Source: Calliopsis andreniformis
Taxonomy: Eukaryota > Arthropoda > Insecta > Hymenoptera > Andrenidae
Length of the DNA stretch: 64,000 nucleotides
Direction of reading: 5' to 3'
Assembly (NCBI RefSeq): GCF_051401765.1
Contig: NW_027480480.1
Location: 2,170,001 to 2,234,000, forward strand
Shown: in pieces, positions 63,861 through 64,000 of the stretch
Layout: each line of letters begins with the position of its first letter
Numbering within the stretch: the first letter of the stretch is position 1
Position numbers and translations under genes: made by a program
The notes under the pieces: generated by a model
Told to the model about the DNA's origin: nothing
The model's database searches: none
The model's input: only the letters and a program-made list of their open reading frames with translations

Positions 63861-64000
63861 GATTGAGGATTGAGGATTGAGGATTGAGGTATGAGGATTG
63901 AAGATTGAGTATTGAGGATTGAAGATTGAGGATAGAGGATTGAGTACTGAGGATGGAGGATGAGGGCTGAGGGTTGAGGGTTGAGGATTGAGAAATGAGG
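63861..64000. repeat. Window end inside a domain B module
   Basis: The last bases run through gagtactga, ggatgga, ggatga, gggctga, gggttga and gaaatga, the usual lead-in to a gaaattga site. The array therefore continues past the window. Confidence 0.8.

Larger units (their letters stand above)
1..64000. repeat. Heptanucleotide satellite array, unit GGATTGA
   Basis: The entire window is a head-to-tail array of a 7-base unit, read as GGATTGA on the plus strand. Canonical units alternate with one-base variants, mostly at the first three positions (agattga, gtattga, gaattga, ggtttga, gggttga) or as ggactga and ggattca. The 3' half, TTGA, is far better kept. The plus strand is nearly C-free, so strand bias is extreme. 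No stretch breaks out of the heptamer pattern, and the array reaches both window edges, so its real length exceeds 64 kb. The unit does not match the plant (TTTAGGG) or vertebrate (TTAGGG) telomere repeat. Function is unknown; a structural satellite is the simplest reading. Confidence 0.97.
46300..64000. repeat. Array domain B (gaaattga / tgcctga type)
   Basis: The same heptamer continues but with a different set of variants. The gatattct cassette is absent. Instead a shortened unit gives gaaattga at about 48653, 50915, 52876, 53140, 54383, 55067, 57868, 59153, 60967 and 63414. In most cases it follows a module of ggatgga, ggatga, gggctga, gggttga and gaaatga units. The pair tgattga-atattga and the unit tgcctga are also frequent. 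The window ends inside another copy of the same module, so domain B continues to the right. Confidence 0.8.

Noticed and set aside
1..64000. Plus-strand coding potential
   Set aside because: The unit contains TGA, which falls in each plus frame about every 21 bases; no plus frame stays open for a useful length.
1..64000. CRISPR array
   Set aside because: The repeat is 7 bases, has no unique spacers of even length and is not palindromic; no cas gene is present.
1..64000. Telomeric repeat tract
   Set aside because: Seven-base telomere repeats of plants are TTTAGGG; this unit, GGATTGA, has only GG runs and a different order. A subtelomeric location stays possible but is unsupported.
1..64000. 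Cyanobacterial short heptanucleotide repeats
   Set aside because: Heptameric tandem repeats are known in filamentous cyanobacteria, but those I know of are short and have other units. Length and higher-order structure here do not fit well; not excluded.
1..64000. G-quadruplex array
   Set aside because: Runs are only GG with five-base loops; stable three-layer structures are not possible from the canonical unit.
1..64000. tRNA, rRNA or structured RNA
   Set aside because: The plus strand almost lacks C, so G-C stems cannot form, and no conserved RNA motif was seen.

Overview
The whole window is one tandem array of a 7-base unit, GGATTGA on the plus strand (TCAATCC on the minus strand). It runs off both ends. 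I find no protein-coding gene, RNA gene, transposon, CRISPR array or unique spacer in the 64 kb. The plus strand is almost free of C because the canonical unit has none. Variant units such as agattga, gtattga, gaattga, ggtttga, gggttga, ggactga, gcattga and ggattca are interspersed, and their order forms a barcode that lets long paralogous blocks be recognised.

The open reading frames are a by-product of the repeat. Three units make 21 bases, so each of the three minus-strand frames reads the same heptapeptide cycle (SILNPQS). Each plus-strand frame meets TGA about every 21 bases. The minus strand is G-poor and cannot offer a purine-rich ribosome binding site. Minus-strand frames end only where a variant unit puts tca, tta or cta on the plus strand.

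Layout: domain A (about 1-46,300) carries a run of strongly diverged units containing gatattct, seen 36 times and last seen near 43,755. It is a mosaic of blocks of 0.5 to 4.4 kb reused two to four times. Domain B (about 46,300-64,000) lacks that cassette and has its own markers: a shortened unit giving gaaattga, tgcctga units, and frequent gatctagg. The clearest higher-order repeats are a 2,249-bp tandem pair (28,381-32,878), a 2,262-bp unit in about 2.1 copies (47,865-52,697) and a 593-bp pair (38,925-40,108). The 593-bp pair is itself duplicated near 44.4-45.3 kb.

Block offsets that are not multiples of 7 appear to be explained by a few hexameric units (ggacga, ggatga, aattga, gtatga, ggaaga) and a 2-base insertion in gggtattga. 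In the four cases I counted by eye, the number of such units accounts for the offset exactly. This argues that the array grew and rearranged by in-register slippage and unequal exchange, without foreign insertions.

Organism: the sequence does not identify one. A satellite array this long with higher-order structure is most typical of a eukaryotic heterochromatic, pericentromeric or subtelomeric region, but this is inference. Much shorter heptanucleotide tandem repeats are known in filamentous cyanobacteria, so a prokaryotic source cannot be excluded from sequence alone. Block boundaries were aligned by eye and are good to roughly 10-50 bases.
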